Source of the DNA: Nageia nagi
Taxonomy: Eukaryota > Pinophyta
Reading direction: 5' to 3'
Assembly (NCBI GenBank): GCA_050084985.1
Contig: JBITNC010000001.1
Span: 144,398,001 to 144,462,000, forward strand
Length of the DNA: 64,000 nt
The notes beneath the pieces are model-generated. The model saw only the letters and a list, made by a program, of their open reading frames with translations. It ran no database searches and was not told the origin of the DNA. Shown here in pieces: positions 48,040 to 59,910 of the stretch; within the stretch, counting starts at the first letter, position 1; each line of letters starts with the position of its first letter. Both the position numbers and the translations under genes were made by a program.

Positions 48040-48240
48040 TGTTAGAATTTGTAAAGTAATATTGTGTAATATTTCTCTTAAATATAAATTCACTTAATAC
48101 TTAAAGTATATTTAGATACCTTAAAGTATTAAGAGAATAAATATAAAAAAATCTTTAACCTTACCCTTGGGTAAAAGGGAGGCTAAAGTGTGGGTTTCAT
48201 CTTATAAATAGAGGTGTATCATCCCTCTCATTGTAACATA
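48040..48240 (+). repeat. 5' LTR of copia C, truncated to 201 bp
   Basis: TGTTAGAATTTGTAAAG to CATTGTAACATA matches 53332-53532. The rest of the LTR is missing. Confidence 0.9.
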
Positions 48241-48259
48241 GTCAGTCCAATTATATCTC

Positions 48260-48966
48260 AGTTCCAATTCTCATTTGGTAGATGCTACAGCATATAGGCA
48301 ATTAATTAGTAGTCTTCTTTATTTGACCATCTCTAGGCTAGATATTACCTTTGTTGTGAATTTAATTGCTTTCTTTATACAAAAGCCATATGTTGAGCAC
48401 CTTATTGTAGTTAATCAAATTTTGAGGTATGTTGCGGGCGCTAAGGATTTTGCTTTCAAGTATGATAAGTTTTCCTCATTTATTCTCTCAAGATTCTCAA
48501 ATTTTGACTATGGGGGAGATAGATATGACATAAAATCAACCTCTTTTTATGTGTTTAGCATTGGTTTAGGTGCTATCTCTTGGGCTTTCAAGAAATAGCT
48601 TACTACTACTCTCTCCACCATAGAGGCTGAATATCATGCAATGTCACTTATAGCCTAGGTAGCCATCTAGTTGAGGCATCTTTTGAAATAAGTTGGGTAT
48701 GAGCAAGTTCATCCATCTCAAAATTCTTCATATAATCAGTCAGCTATTTCTTTAGTAAAAAATCATGTTTTTCATAAAAGAACAAATCATGTAGAAATCC
48801 AAACCCACTTCATCAGAAAGAACATTCTGGATGGTCTTTCTCACTTGTAGTATTTTCCATTGGTCCTAAACTCTGTTGATTTGTTCACCAAGTCCCTTCC
48901 TAAATCTCAATTCTATAAGCTTAGGGATTCTATTGGGTTGGTGAAGTTGCTCTCAAAAAGGGAGTA
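48260..48966 (+). pseudogene. copia C RT end and RNase H
   Basis: Open at 48275-48598 with YRQLISSLLYLTISRLDITF and DIKSTSFYVFSIGLGAISWA; then with stops TIEAEYHAMS, KRTNHVEIQTHFIRKNIL and VDLFTKSLPK. A purine-rich AAAAAGGGAGTAAA tract follows at 48955. The RT catalytic box is deleted. Confidence 0.85.
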
Positions 48967-49099
48967 AATGTTGAATTCTTATTGAATCCATTAAATTTCT
49001 TATTTCTTAATAAAGTTGTTGAACTTTTTTAGTTTGTATACTTTGTTTATACATTCCTCTGTTTGGTGACTATAAGTATGGGCTTGGCATATTAAGTGA

Positions 49100-49300
49100 T
49101 GACTTATAGTGTACCATAAATTCAAGCACTTTATATCAATAAGAAAGTTTTTGATGGAACAATTGCAACTCTATTCATCTAACTTAGTCTCTTCTAATTT
49201 ATTCACAAGACCGCTTTGGAAATTTTATTATGCATACTTTGAAAGTTTCTTCTGGTTAGTGAAGTTATCATCAAGGAGGAGTGAAGTGTTGAATTCATGT
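49100..49300 (+). pseudogene. Second, diverged copia RNase H end
   Basis: The reading SNLFTRPLWKFYYAYFESFF, WLVKLSSRRSEVLNS parallels VDLFTKSLPK...LVKLLSKRE at 48870-48966. Both are followed by TGTTGAATTC. It looks like a partial tandem duplication or a fragment of a related element. Confidence 0.55.
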
Positions 49301-49333
49301 TTGTGATGACAACTTCATCATTAGGAGAATATT

Positions 49334-49600
49334 TATTAGAATATCATCTAGCATTTTCCTAAGTCTATATAGGCATAGATATCTAGCTATGTAGGAAACA
49401 AAGTGATATATTTAAATTGTTAAGATGTTGCTATAATTAAGACCTAGTCATATAGCTTAGTTAGTTAGACTTTGTTAGTCATAGCCTATGAATAGAGTCT
49501 GGTGCTATTACTTTGGTCTAGTGCTATTTCTTAGGTTTCTTTTAGCATTATAAAATGCAATCCTTTTGTGAATAATATTAAGTTCTTTTGTGGATTCTCA
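49334..49600 (+). repeat. 5' LTR of gag-only element (267 bp)
   Basis: TATTAGAATATCATCTAGCA to GTGGATTCTCA, matching 52421-52687 (TGTTAGAATATC to GGATTCTTA). The first TG is TA here. Confidence 0.9.
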
Positions 49601-50155
49601 TTTGGTATCAAAGATTTTAGATTCATAGGGTTAGATTAGTTTTTAGCTGTGAAGAATTACTCATTCTTGGAAGCTCAATTCTACCACTAACAAATTAGCC
49701 TATGGAAAAAATAAATAGATTGAGAGGAAGGCCATGACTTTGGTAATTTTTTATGTGAGAAATTGATACATCATGATAATTGTAGCCATCTAAAGGAGAT
49801 GAGAAGGCATTACATGAAGTAGAGGAGACGTGTTCTAATTGAATACTACTACTGCAAATTAAATGAGGTACAAGTAGAGAGATTCTATGTTAGATATATC
49901 TAGCATGAAGAAGCTCATTTGAGATAAAATCTAATATGCACATAGATCAGCTAATATAGACTACTATCAGATCTTTCTCCATCAACTCCAAAAGTTGTGA
50001 TAGTGGTATTACATCTAAAGATAATGATCTAATGGAAGTAGAACCAGATTGGTTTAGCCTAAATATATAATCTTACTTTATTTCTTATTGAAGAATAATT
50101 TCTTTATTTTCCAAAGCACACTAATATAGTTGAAAGTTTTTTTAGTATAAGGTCA

Positions 50156-50601
50156 TGATGGTAGATATGTATACAAACTTGGAGTTGCCAAGTTTTAATG
50201 GTGAAAATTATGCTAGGTGGAGCATAATAATGGATCATTTTTTGATTTCCAAAGGTTAATGGGAAACCATTGAAGATAGGTATAAAGAAGCCATATGGAG
50301 CAAGCTACAAGGCAAAGAGAGAAAAAAGCATAAAGAGAAGCAATATGCAAATTAATTAGCTCTTACAGATTTGAGGAGAGGATTTGATAAGAGTGTTTTC
50401 CCTCTCATAGCTAATTGTAAAATGTCCACAAGTGCATGGAATGTGTTGAAGAATGCTTATGAGTTTCATGAAGCCACTCATAAAGCAATATGTAACAATC
50501 TCCAAAGTGAGGAGGAGCCTTATTTTCTTGAAGATGACTTTGAAGGAGCTTTTGACAAGTCTTGGGAAGACTCATATGAAGACATGCCTTATGCTGATTA
50601 A
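50156..50601 (+). pseudogene. copia-type gag N-terminus in gag-only element
   Basis: The reading LPSFNGENYARWSIIMDHFL and, after two stops, ALTDLRRGFDKSVFPLI and STSAWNVLKNAYE match the start of UBN2-type copia gag. Instead of the rest of UBN2 and a zinc knuckle it then runs into an acidic, unrelated sequence (EEEPYFLEDDFEGAFDKSWE). The gag is therefore truncated and fused to unknown sequence, or the middle was deleted. Confidence 0.7.
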
Positions 50602-50689
50602 TTCTTCCTAGATGAGGAAGAAATATTTGAAGAGAATCCTTGTACAAAAGAATGTGAAGAATCCCTTCATGGAGAATAGGATGACAAAA

Positions 50690-52220
50690 TATTAAATCTT
50701 GTGAAACTCTCATTGAGGAGAGTTATATTGAAGAAGAAGACCACCTAGAAGTGGTGGATTCTGAATGCTAACAAGGTTTCACTTATCATATTGAAGAGGA
50801 AAACCCCATTGATCCTCAAGATGATGGGTGTGTAGAGGTTTTTAGAAAGGAATTTGAAGTTTATCCAAAGGGGAAACAATGTGATGAAGTTGAAAAATCT
50901 CCAAATAGGGGGAAATTTTATGATTTGCATGATAGTGATGAGATAGTTATTAAGGGGTTTCTTGTTATAATGACTATGGAACCTTCAATAGACTGTGAGG
51001 TATTTCACTCATATGGTATGCTAGCAAACCTTGAACATGAATGTTGTCCTAAAGATGCAACAAGAGAAGACCATTGGCTTAAGGACCATTTACTTGGAAT
51101 GGATGTGTGCTATTTTGAAAGAGTAAATGAAATTGTAATAGATGTAAAGGTAGAAAATCACTCCTTGAGGGTGAATTATGACTGTAATAAGGATCAAACT
51201 ATGTGAGATGTTGACCCACTAGAGAAGATTAATGAAGATGAGAGAGCTATTAGCTCTATGCTCCATGAAGATCAATCATCAAGAGTGAAAGATATAGTGT
51301 GTAAAGAAAATAACGCAAAAGAAAATGATGAAGACTATCTCACAGGTGAGATAGAATAAGAATAAGGATGTGGTCAACATTTTGATGAATGTTCCTTCAA
51401 CATTGCTTATGTTGAAAAATAGATTGCTTTCTTTAAAGCACAAATGGAGGAAAAATCTTTAAAATAAATTTGAAAGAAGAAAGTTAAAAGGCAACACCAA
51501 TAAGGTGTTGGAAATGGATGGATGAATTTGGATAAATTCATCATGAATACCAAAGTGTTGAAGAAAAAGAAATGGTTGCTCTTAAAGCAACAAACAATGA
51601 AAATAGTGTACCACAAAATAACTTTATGTGGAGCATCAAATCTAATCACATTGGAGGTAATATTTTTATGATTAATGATTTGTTTTATGTGAATAGGTAT
51701 TTGAATAATGATGGTGAATGTTAAAAAATGACATCAAATGAAGACTTGCATTATTTACAAGAATACATCTCTCATGGAGAGATTCCTTTGCAAGCTTGGA
51801 GGCTTGCATTATGAAGATTATCCCAAAGATAAGTATTATGAGCTTCAGTCACTTGGACTCAAATGAAATAAAACAAAATGATGTGTTTAAAATTCCTTGG
51901 CATAAGGAATCATGTAAAATCATTGTGTCAAGTAGAACTATTTGTGAGGAGAAACACTATGTTGCATATGTAATTGGTAATTTCATCGTCATGTATGTGT
52001 TGATTTTATCTATGAAGGTTGATGAGAGTGTTGTAATGTACAATCATATATGTGAGATTATTAGTCTCAACTCATACTCATTGGGGATGCAAATATGTAA
52101 TGATATCAAAAATAAAGACTTGAAAGCATGGTTTGAAGACCATAGAGCAAACAAGAAAGGGTGGTTATCCAACACCACATTGAAGAGTTTTTTTATGAAG
52201 GGGGAGTTGTTCATATAAAG
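50690..52220 (+). pseudogene. Unrecognised acidic ORFs in gag-only element
   Basis: Open stretches at 50925-51206 (93 codons) and 51796-52218 (140 codons) have coding-like composition, with Asp/Glu- and His/Cys-containing segments (EHECCPKDATREDHWLKDHL). They may once have formed one frame. No family is recognised and no pol motif occurs. The second ORF ends 200 bases before the polypurine tract. Confidence 0.4.
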
Positions 52221-52420
52221 CCTTCAAGGGAAAAGAAAAATAAATAGATACCAACCTACATGCATAATGGAAACTTGGTGAGTTGATTAAAGAGTATCCC
52301 ACATTTTTTGGTATTGAATATTTTCTTCAAACCAATTGGAAGAAGTGGAAAAGAAGTTTTTCAGTTTGAGTGATGCTTAAGAATTCCTAAAATGAATTCC
52401 TTTTGCATCAAGGGGGAGAA

Positions 52421-52687
52421 TGTTAGAATATCATCTAGCATTTTCCTAATTCTATATAGGCATAGATAGTTAGCTATGTAGGCAAGAAAGTGATATATTT
52501 AAATTATTAAGATGTTGTTATAATTAAGATCTAGTCATATAGCTTAGTCAGTTAGACTTTGTTAATCATAGCCTACAAATAGAGTCTGGTGCTATTACTT
52601 TGGTCTAGTGCTATTTCTTAGGTTGCTTTTAGCACTATAAAATATAATCCTTTTATGAATAATATTAAGTTATTTTTTGGATTCTTA
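52421..52687 (+). repeat. 3' LTR of gag-only element (267 bp)
   Basis: Follows the polypurine tract and has the same length as the 5' LTR. Confidence 0.9.
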
Positions 52688-53331
52688 ATATTTTATTATA
52701 TAGTGTTTATCTAAAGGTACACCTTTGTGGTTAGTTTGCTCTATGTGAGGAACTCATGGTACATTTTTTTATTTTACTTTCACTATGAGAGGAATAATAT
52801 GTGTTTGTTGGCACTATTTGGTTATCCATATGTGAGTAGTTGATATATGAATATGCTCTTTTTATTTGATATATCAACACATGTTTCTAATATACAGCAA
52901 ATGACTATAAGTATTGGCTTGGCATCTTTGTAATGACTTATAATGCATCATTGATTAGTTTATGGATGGCATTATTTAGTTCATTTATCTTGCAATTGAT
53001 ATGAATGTTTATTTGATGCAAGTAACTGATACTATTTATGAGCTTCTTATAACTTGCAAGTTTCATTTTGAAAATATAGGTTACTTACTATAGCTCATGG
53101 AGGCTCACATGTCAACTTAGTATTGATCAAAAATACTTACAGTGAAACCAATTATGGTTAATGATTGTATTGCAAACCATTTTATCAAATGGTATTATAA
53201 TGATTTCTCAAACTAATATCTTATTTATTTCTCAATGATGTAAAAATTTCTCATCTTCGCTTGTATCTCTTTTGAGGAGAACTCTCTCTTTCTTCATCTA
53301 CGCTCTATCCCAATATTACAATAAGGAAGAG
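52688..53331 (+). other. 3' interior of copia C, non-coding
   Basis: Continuation of copia C after the nested element. GACTATAAGTATTGGCTTGG near 52906 also occurs, with one change, near 49070. Ends with purine-rich AATAAGGAAGAG before the LTR. No ORF. Confidence 0.6.
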
Positions 53332-53775
53332 TGTTAGAATTTGTAATGTAATATTCTATAATATTTCTCTTTAATATAAATTCACTTAATACTTAAAGTA
53401 TATTTAGATACATTAAAATATTAAGGGAATAAATATAGAAAAATATTTAACCTTACCCTTGGGTAAAAGGGAGGTTAAAGAGTGGGTTTCATCTTATAAA
53501 TAGAGGTGTATCCCCCCTCTCATTGTAACATAACTTGAAAGTAGAGTTATGCTATAGGTTTAAGCTTAGAGATATAGGAAGAGATTTTGTAAAAGAGGTT
53601 CTTGAGAATAAGTAGATCTTAGTTAGTGGATGTACTCCCAAGGAGGGAGGAACCACTTTATATCTTTTGTTCATTATGATATTGACTATTGTTATTTATG
53701 TTATGTTGATGTTGTGAAGTACCTTCCTGAGATCTTGGTAGTTTAGAGGTTATTCAGAAAGAGTTAACTTCTTCA
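53332..53775 (+). repeat. 3' LTR of copia C (444 bp)
   Basis: TGTTAGAATTTG to CTTCTTCA, followed by the TSD AATCT. Confidence 0.85.
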
Positions 53776-56470
53776 AATCTCTCCATAAAAAATATGCTTC
53801 TAGCACTCATAATACATGCCATGTCAATATCATCTACTAAATGGATCAATAGGTGCACTTGTATTTTCATAAAAGTAACTAGCAATTCTTTTTCAAATTT
53901 ATAGATAATTTCAATAATTTCTCTACACCATTGATCTATTGCAGCCACATATATCTCCTTTGAAGATAACCACATGTTCATAAAAATATAATATCATCAA
54001 ATAATTACATGTCACAATACATAAGATATTATAAAATAACAATAAATGCATGCTACATTATTTTTCATAGAGCGATATTATAACATGACATACCTTAAAA
54101 ATAATGATAGTTGACCTATTGCATGTCTAATATCAATATGTAGACTCCCAAATCCATGAATTGCAATTCAAAAAATATGTTGTAGAGAGTATTTATGTAA
54201 ATGATATAAATATTTGTATTTTGATAGAAAATATGAAAAAAATAATATGAGATCAATACCTTCAGGAAGTTGTGGTAATCATGAGTCTTAAATCCTATGA
54301 TTTTACCATTAGCACTAAATGCACTTCTTAGAGATGATACATAATTTGTTGGTGTTCTGATGTTTTGAATAAGTTTGTGTAACATTTCTACTTCATATTT
54401 TTTCATAATCCATGTGGCCATAGGTACTTCTTTTCTTCCATCTTGATATTAAGTTATCCATAAAGATCTCATTTTTTTGGATATCTTTTAATTCATTTCT
54501 CACAGAATCAATATTTGATTCTTTGCTTGTTGTATATAGATACAAAGAAGATACAACATTCTTTACAATGCACATAGGATCCATTAAATGTGTCACTAAC
54601 AACTCCTTCCAATATTCTAGTGTATAAAATATTGATAATTTGTTCATGCCTAAAAACATGCAATTAATTCATCATTTAATTGGTAAACTTATGAATTTAA
54701 AACTTTACAAACCTACATATTTTCAAGATAATAAACATATTACAAATATATTATACTGTATAATATTTCACTTGCTAATAAATCATTTTCACCAAGAATA
54801 ATCTCATCCTCTAACCCTAAAGTAGTACCTTTGTCATAGGCTCTTTTCCTAAAACATTTTACACTTTGGTGGTACTTTATGAACCAATTCATAGGAGTTT
54901 TGTAAATAAAATGTGAGTTTTATCTACTCAACCATAGGCTCCCTTTTCGAAATGTATGATCCATTGGTAAATATTTTCTATGTCTAATATATTCCATCTT
55001 ATGCATCTTACTTGAATTCCTTGATGGAATCTTTTTTGCACACCATGAACAAGCATGATAACCTTTTGTACAAATACATGTGATAAGTTTTATTAGAGAA
55101 TGCATATAATTTATGTGGTTATAAAAATCAAATATGCACATGTAAAAACTATTATATATATGCATACCTGCATAAATAAAAAGCTTTGAATAATCATGTA
55201 TAGTCCAACATAGTATGATATAACATTTGAATAACCTTTGATTGATAGACCTATTTATATTATACATTTGAATTCATTTCCATAAGAGTTGCAACTTGTT
55301 AATTACTAGTTTAAGGTAGACATCCATGTGTTTAATATGTTTCCTTCCAGGGACTATAACAACTAACATCAAATATTTTTTTCTTATAAACATCCATGGA
55401 GGTATGTTATAATTCATTATAATAATAGGCCAACATTAATAAGTGGATGTTTAGTTCAAAAATGAATTGACACCATCAATTGTTAAATCCAATTCGACAC
55501 TCCTAGGTTCATATTTAAATTTCTCAAGATACTTTTCCTCTATATATTTCATTGCTTTACTATCTATAGGTATACACAACATACCTTCTTTACTTCTATT
55601 TATTGCATGCCAATCCATTAATTCTATAATTGAATTACATTGAAATATTCGCCCCAACATGGGAATGATTGGCATAACACAAATAACCTTATTTAGAATG
55701 TTTTTCCCTTTTTCATGGTATCTTAATTCTTTACACTTTGGAAATTTAGTATTTGTATCATTTTCTTCTCCTTTATACAATATGCAATCATTAATACATG
55801 CATGGCATGAATTATACTCCACCCCTACATCCTTCAAAATATCATGTGCCTTTTTGTACGAATCTAGGATGACATTATCACTTAGTAACAACTTTTCTTT
55901 TAGCAACCTATAATACCAATAAAAAATCATTTATGTAGTTCATTTGATAAAAAATAAAATATTATAAATCAAAATATCAAAAAATAAAATAAAATTCATA
56001 TCTCATAAGAGAATTAAAACTTATATTTAACCATCCATGTTTAGTTTTTATGTTCATCAGAAGTAGGATCACTAATAATAAAGTTTTTGTTGTTACTTAA
56101 TATAATTTATTTTTGGAAGTACTATATATGTTATCCCTTTCTAAATCATCATCTCTTTCATTATCATCATTATAATGAGCATATAGGGATTCAAGTAAAT
56201 CATCAATTCTATTTTCTTCATGATCATTATTATCATCATCATCATGACCAATATTATCCTCTCTTAATTCATCATCATTAGTGCTTGAATCCCATATAGG
56301 TATATGAATAGGAGCTATTGAATTTGGTTTATAATTAAATTGTGCATATTATTTAGGGCTACATGCTTTTTGTGGTATATTTTTATCTCTCCTACTTACA
56401 TTATTTTGATGTAATGTTGATGTAACAATTATCATTCTTGAATGCTCATGATGACTATTTGTTGCCTGTT
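53776..56470 (-). pseudogene. CACTA transposase: acidic N-terminus, TNP2 core, start of DUF4218
   Basis: Minus strand, in order: acidic N-terminus (~56330-56150; NIGHDDDDNNDHEENRIDDL); TNP2 start (55930-55451; AHDILKDVGVEYNSCHACIN, then PRSVELDLTIDGVNSFLN); the STKG..C..C block (55100-54920; CTKGYHACSWCAKKI, RKYLPMDHTFRKG); the block corresponding to LDVMHIEKNV (54560-54640; HLMDPMCIVKNVVSS), with changes at usually conserved positions; the KTHDYH motif (~54290); and DUF4218 (HLLIHLVDDI, FFMERF) to 53776. TNP2 cuts and joins CACTA ends. AT-rich introns and several stops separate the exons. The copy is dead. Confidence 0.85.
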
Positions 56471-56722
56471 AAATCAATTGCTACAAATAATTAATTCAAA
56501 ATAAAAATAAAAAACAAATGTAGCAACTACAAATTAATTTGATAAATCCATTAAAACACATGATTGATACATATAATTTGATATATCCATATATAAAAAT
56601 TGATACATATGAATATACACATGATCCATCCATACAAATTGATACATCCATTCATACACATAAATAATATATATTAATTTTTTTTTGGGCTTTGGTATTA
56701 GATGAATTATTATATTACATGA

Positions 56723-57485
56723 TCACCTTCTAACTCCAAAATTTGTGCCTTATGTATTGGATTAGGTCTCCTATAACTATACTGAAGTAATAGCTCATCA
56801 CCAACATTAAGATTTTTAATAGGAATAACAACTATATAACTACTCATTTGTCTACCCATAAAGTCTTATTTATCATTAGTAAATTGGTGAAATTCATAAT
56901 TTGGTTCCCATTCTTCACCTACATAATTTTTTATGTATTGTGATATGTTTACTTATATATTTGGTTGACCATAAATATATAAGAGCTTTAAACACTTTGA
57001 ATGTGGAATCTTGAAAGAATTTGCATATAATCCATATGTGGACATATTGTACATATATTACTCTAAATATTTCCAATCTATTACTCTATAAACTAACCCA
57101 TAAAATGGCATTAATGGCTCTATCTTATAACCTGGAGTAACAACCACAATACTATATATAAATAAACCATATCTAGAGCACTTTTCAAATGGTTTGATCA
57201 TGTATCGATAACCATAATAAGGAAAGATCTGATAAGACTTTAGAAAAGGTATTTCAATTTCCCATACATCAAATGCCCTACAATCATATGTATTGTGATA
57301 TTTAAGTTGTAGCTTTTCTGGCATGTGCATCAAACCCAAATCATGAACATCCTTCTTTGGTATATCAACTAGATCCTCATGCACACTATAATATTCATCC
57401 ATTGATAATTAATGAAGTCGATTTTCAAGTCTTTTTCTTGTAGATATCTCTCTAACTTCATCTGATGGACCTACACATTATTTTG
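56723..57485 (-). pseudogene. SET-domain-like protein gene, main exon
   Basis: Frame open from above 57402 to 57058, then in the same frame to 56723 with two or three TAA codons. Signatures in SET order: CSRYGLFIYSIVV, then PFYGLVYRVIDW (like GxG-F...I.pf.G.v.r); VNISQYIKNYVGEEWEPNYE (like the N..R.INH...PN motif); VIPIKNLNVGDELLLQYSYR (like A.rdI..GeEL..dY). SET domains methylate protein lysines using S-adenosylmethionine. The gene is upstream of, and co-oriented with, the TNP2 transposase. SET identity is inference from motifs; the His of NHS is not present. Confidence 0.5.
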
Positions 57486-57499
57486 GATTCATCTGCTAG

Positions 57500-58054
57500 A
57501 TATACATATTGATTTTATTTAGTTTTATTTTATTTAATTCAATGTATAAGAATACAAAAATCAATTCAAATTTTGATCCTGAATAATTAACTCATAAACA
57601 TCATCATCTTTTGATGATGAGGATGACTCATCTATCCTTTGCACATTTTTTCCTACAACATTAATAATAAAATGAAGTTAGATATTGCAAATAATATCAT
57701 GCAACTAAGAATTTAAATGATCTTATATTTATACATCATATGTAATAAAATTTAGCTTACCTCATCCTCATCAGATGAAATATCACTCCTCCTCATGGAA
57801 CTTGTAGGAAATATCTCAAGCTCTTAATCAAATGACACATCACTCCTTGGTATCCTAGTAACTGGTGGAAGGAACTCTTCTAAATTAGATGAAACATCAC
57901 TCCTTGACCTCCTAGTAACTAGTGCAAGTAACTCTTCTAAATTAGATGATACATCACTCCTAACAACTCTCTGACATTGAGGTAGTGGCATTTGAATATC
58001 TAAATCTGATGACACATCACTCCTCCCATGCCTTGACATAATGATAAAAGCCAA
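57500..58054 (-). pseudogene. Upstream exons of the SET-like gene with RSDVSS repeats
   Basis: ATG at 58054 or 58039 (MSRHG) opens an exon with four or five imperfect repeats of 19-21 residues, each beginning RSDVSS and followed by an acidic/hydrophobic part, to GAGGATGAG|GTAAGC at 57761, a good donor. One TAA lies near 57826. A second exon (57651-~57570) encodes RIDESSSSSKDDDVYE. The repeats suggest a disordered, Ser/Asp-rich N-terminus. Joining to the SET-like exon is inferred from strand, spacing and splice signals; the reading phase at the second exon does not fit perfectly. Confidence 0.5.
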
Positions 58055-59756
58055 GAGACTAACATGTTTTATAATTTAAAGAAAAAACATATTAGTACAT
58101 CAATAGTATCAAAGAATAAAATTACAAGATCCTAAACTATGAATATAAATGATTAGATTATTCAAAATAAAGTCAAAACTAGAAAAATCTCTAACTATTC
58201 AAATAATTCAAACACTTCAATAAAACCTTAAGCTATCAAAGAAAAATAATTCTACCCTTATAAATCACATCATGTAATGAAAAATCTTTCAAATCATGAC
58301 ATTCATATCCCCAAAGGTGACAAATCTACTTTTTGCATTTCTTTCTATAATGCTTCCTCCTCTTTGCTCCCATCTATTCTATCCTTACAAATGATATTCA
58401 AAGGGGTATTTATAGTTTTTATACTAGTTGAAACATAGTTTTAGGGGTATTTATAGTTTTTATGAAGGTATGATCATGTGAATATAAGATGAGTATTAGA
58501 CTCTTCACATGATCATACGTTCATAATTCAACCGTATTTGATCTCAAGTCAATCTTGGATGAAATAGCTTGTTCGCACTAGAATGAACCTTTAACACCTC
58601 AAGGCATTATAGACATGCAATTTAGATTTATAAGGTTAGGAAAGGCCTTTACTACTTAGATCAACTCTTACAAGAAGTAGATTACTTTTAATGTTTTAAA
58701 ATATTTAATTCATAAAAATGATGTGACTAAAAGGGGACCATATGTATTTGGTGCCTCAATATGTTTAATATCATGGAATAGTTCAATCAAGGGGTAGTGT
58801 ATGTTTTGGTTCTCTTAACCTTTTAAATGTTCTAATTTGATATAATTTGTTGTTAGAAGTCAAGATGATGTGACCTTGATGAGATCAATTTCAAGTTTTG
58901 CATTTGGAAGGCACCTTTTAGTTTGCACTAAAAATAGGCCTTAAATACTTTTTAAGATTGTGACAAAGCTTGATCCTTTAATCCCCTAATTTGGTGCAAT
59001 AGAGAATTGAGAAAAGAGATGTGAAATTGGATATAATATCTTATTCATAGGCAATATACATTAATAAAGTATTTTTAGTTTTTATTCACTTTAAAAAAAT
59101 AAGTGAAGTATTTTTTGTTGCTTGTATTATGTCTACGTATAAATGTAGATGCCTAGAAATGAATTATTATTTATTAAATAACTATTTTAAAGCATCAAAG
59201 AATATGTATTGTAAAGAGGGTTAAAATGTACCTAAGGAAATAAATGTAATGGACCACTGTATAATGTAATAGTGTTAAATATAAATAAAGACACCATAAA
59301 TAATGTAACAAGCAATTATCCCAAGAATCAAATAGAATCAGAACATTGCTATAAAAGAATAGCCAAGGCAACATAAAAGAATCTACAGATATCAAGAGAA
59401 AGAAAACTAAAACATATAAGATCATTATATTCGACTAACAATAATGTTTGTTAATACCACCTCTGCATAGATTTGTTAAACCCTTCATCTGCTTTTGCAT
59501 ATCTTTATTTCTATGTGTAGATCTACATCTTTCATGCAGTTAACAGTTTGCTCTTAGGCCATTGGTGGTATTTGTTTCTTATGGTGTGTTATGGATATTG
59601 ATGTATGATTTCTGTTATTTCATTTGGATGCAAGCTAGATGAAGGTACATTATTTATTATGTTCATTTATTGATGTATTTTTGATATATGCTTCAATAAT
59701 ATACTATAGAAAAATAGCGCTTTGTTTTATCACTTGCACATTATTTTTAGTCTATA
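58055..59756. other. AT-rich DNA, part probably LTR of the following gag element
   Basis: No ORF or domain recognised. The last few hundred bases before the primer-like site at 59757 should be a 5' LTR (its end has TTGCACATTATTTTTAGTCT, similar to LTR 1 before 22509), but no second copy is in the window to define it. Confidence 0.4.
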
Positions 59757-59773
59757 TTTTGGTGAACCCAACT
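59757..59773 (+). other. Primer binding site of gypsy-type element
   Basis: TTTTGGTGAACCCAACTA, close to TTTGGTGAACCCGACGTG after LTR 1 and LTR 2. Confidence 0.6.
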
Positions 59774-59910
59774 ATTTTGATTAATCTTGCCCTACTAGCA
59801 AGATATTGCAAAATTTCTTTGAAAGATTAATGTTGTTAACGGTATGTAAAAACTATTTTTAGGCCAGCAATAATGTATAAATAGAACAAAATATAGAAAA
59901 TATAGCATAT

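Larger units (their letters stand above)
49334..52687 (+). mobile_element. 3.35-kb gag-only LTR element (TR-GAG-like) nested in copia C
   Basis: Two LTRs of 267 bp each (49334-49600; 52421-52687), TSD ATATT at 49329-49333 and 52688-52692, primer site TTTGGTATCAAAGATTTTAG at 49601 and a perfect polypurine tract ATCAAGGGGGAGAA at 52407-52420. The 2.8-kb interior has the N-terminal part of a copia gag and several acidic ORFs, but no protease, integrase or RT. It must have been mobilised by an autonomous copia. Confidence 0.9.
48040..53775 (+). mobile_element. Ty1/copia element C with large internal deletion, in CACTA DUF4218
   Basis: Left LTR piece (48040-48240) and right LTR (53332-53775) share their first 201 bases. 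TSD AATCT is at 48035-48039 and 53776-53780. A deletion joins the left LTR directly to the end of the RT/RNase H region, so gag, protease, integrase and most of RT are lost. A gag-only element (49334-52687) is nested inside. Confidence 0.85.
20690..58054 (-). mobile_element. CACTA/En-Spm-like DNA transposon, split by nested insertions
   Basis: On the minus strand the order is: SET-like gene (58054-56723), TNP2 transposase core (56470-54116), DUF4218 first part (to 53776), [copia C], DUF4218 last part (48039-47813), [26-kb triple-LTR element], DUF4216 (21070-20690). TNP2-DUF4218-DUF4216 is the standard domain order of plant CACTA transposases. Both intervening elements are bounded by TSDs, so the host sequence is rebuilt by removing them. 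No CACTA terminal inverted repeat was identified at either end, so the limits given are those of recognised coding sequence. Confidence 0.75.

Noticed and set aside
58785-58805. CACTACCCC (minus strand) as a possible CACTA terminus
   Set aside because: Only six bases match CACTAC, no matching inverted end was found near 20 kb, and no TSD was visible.
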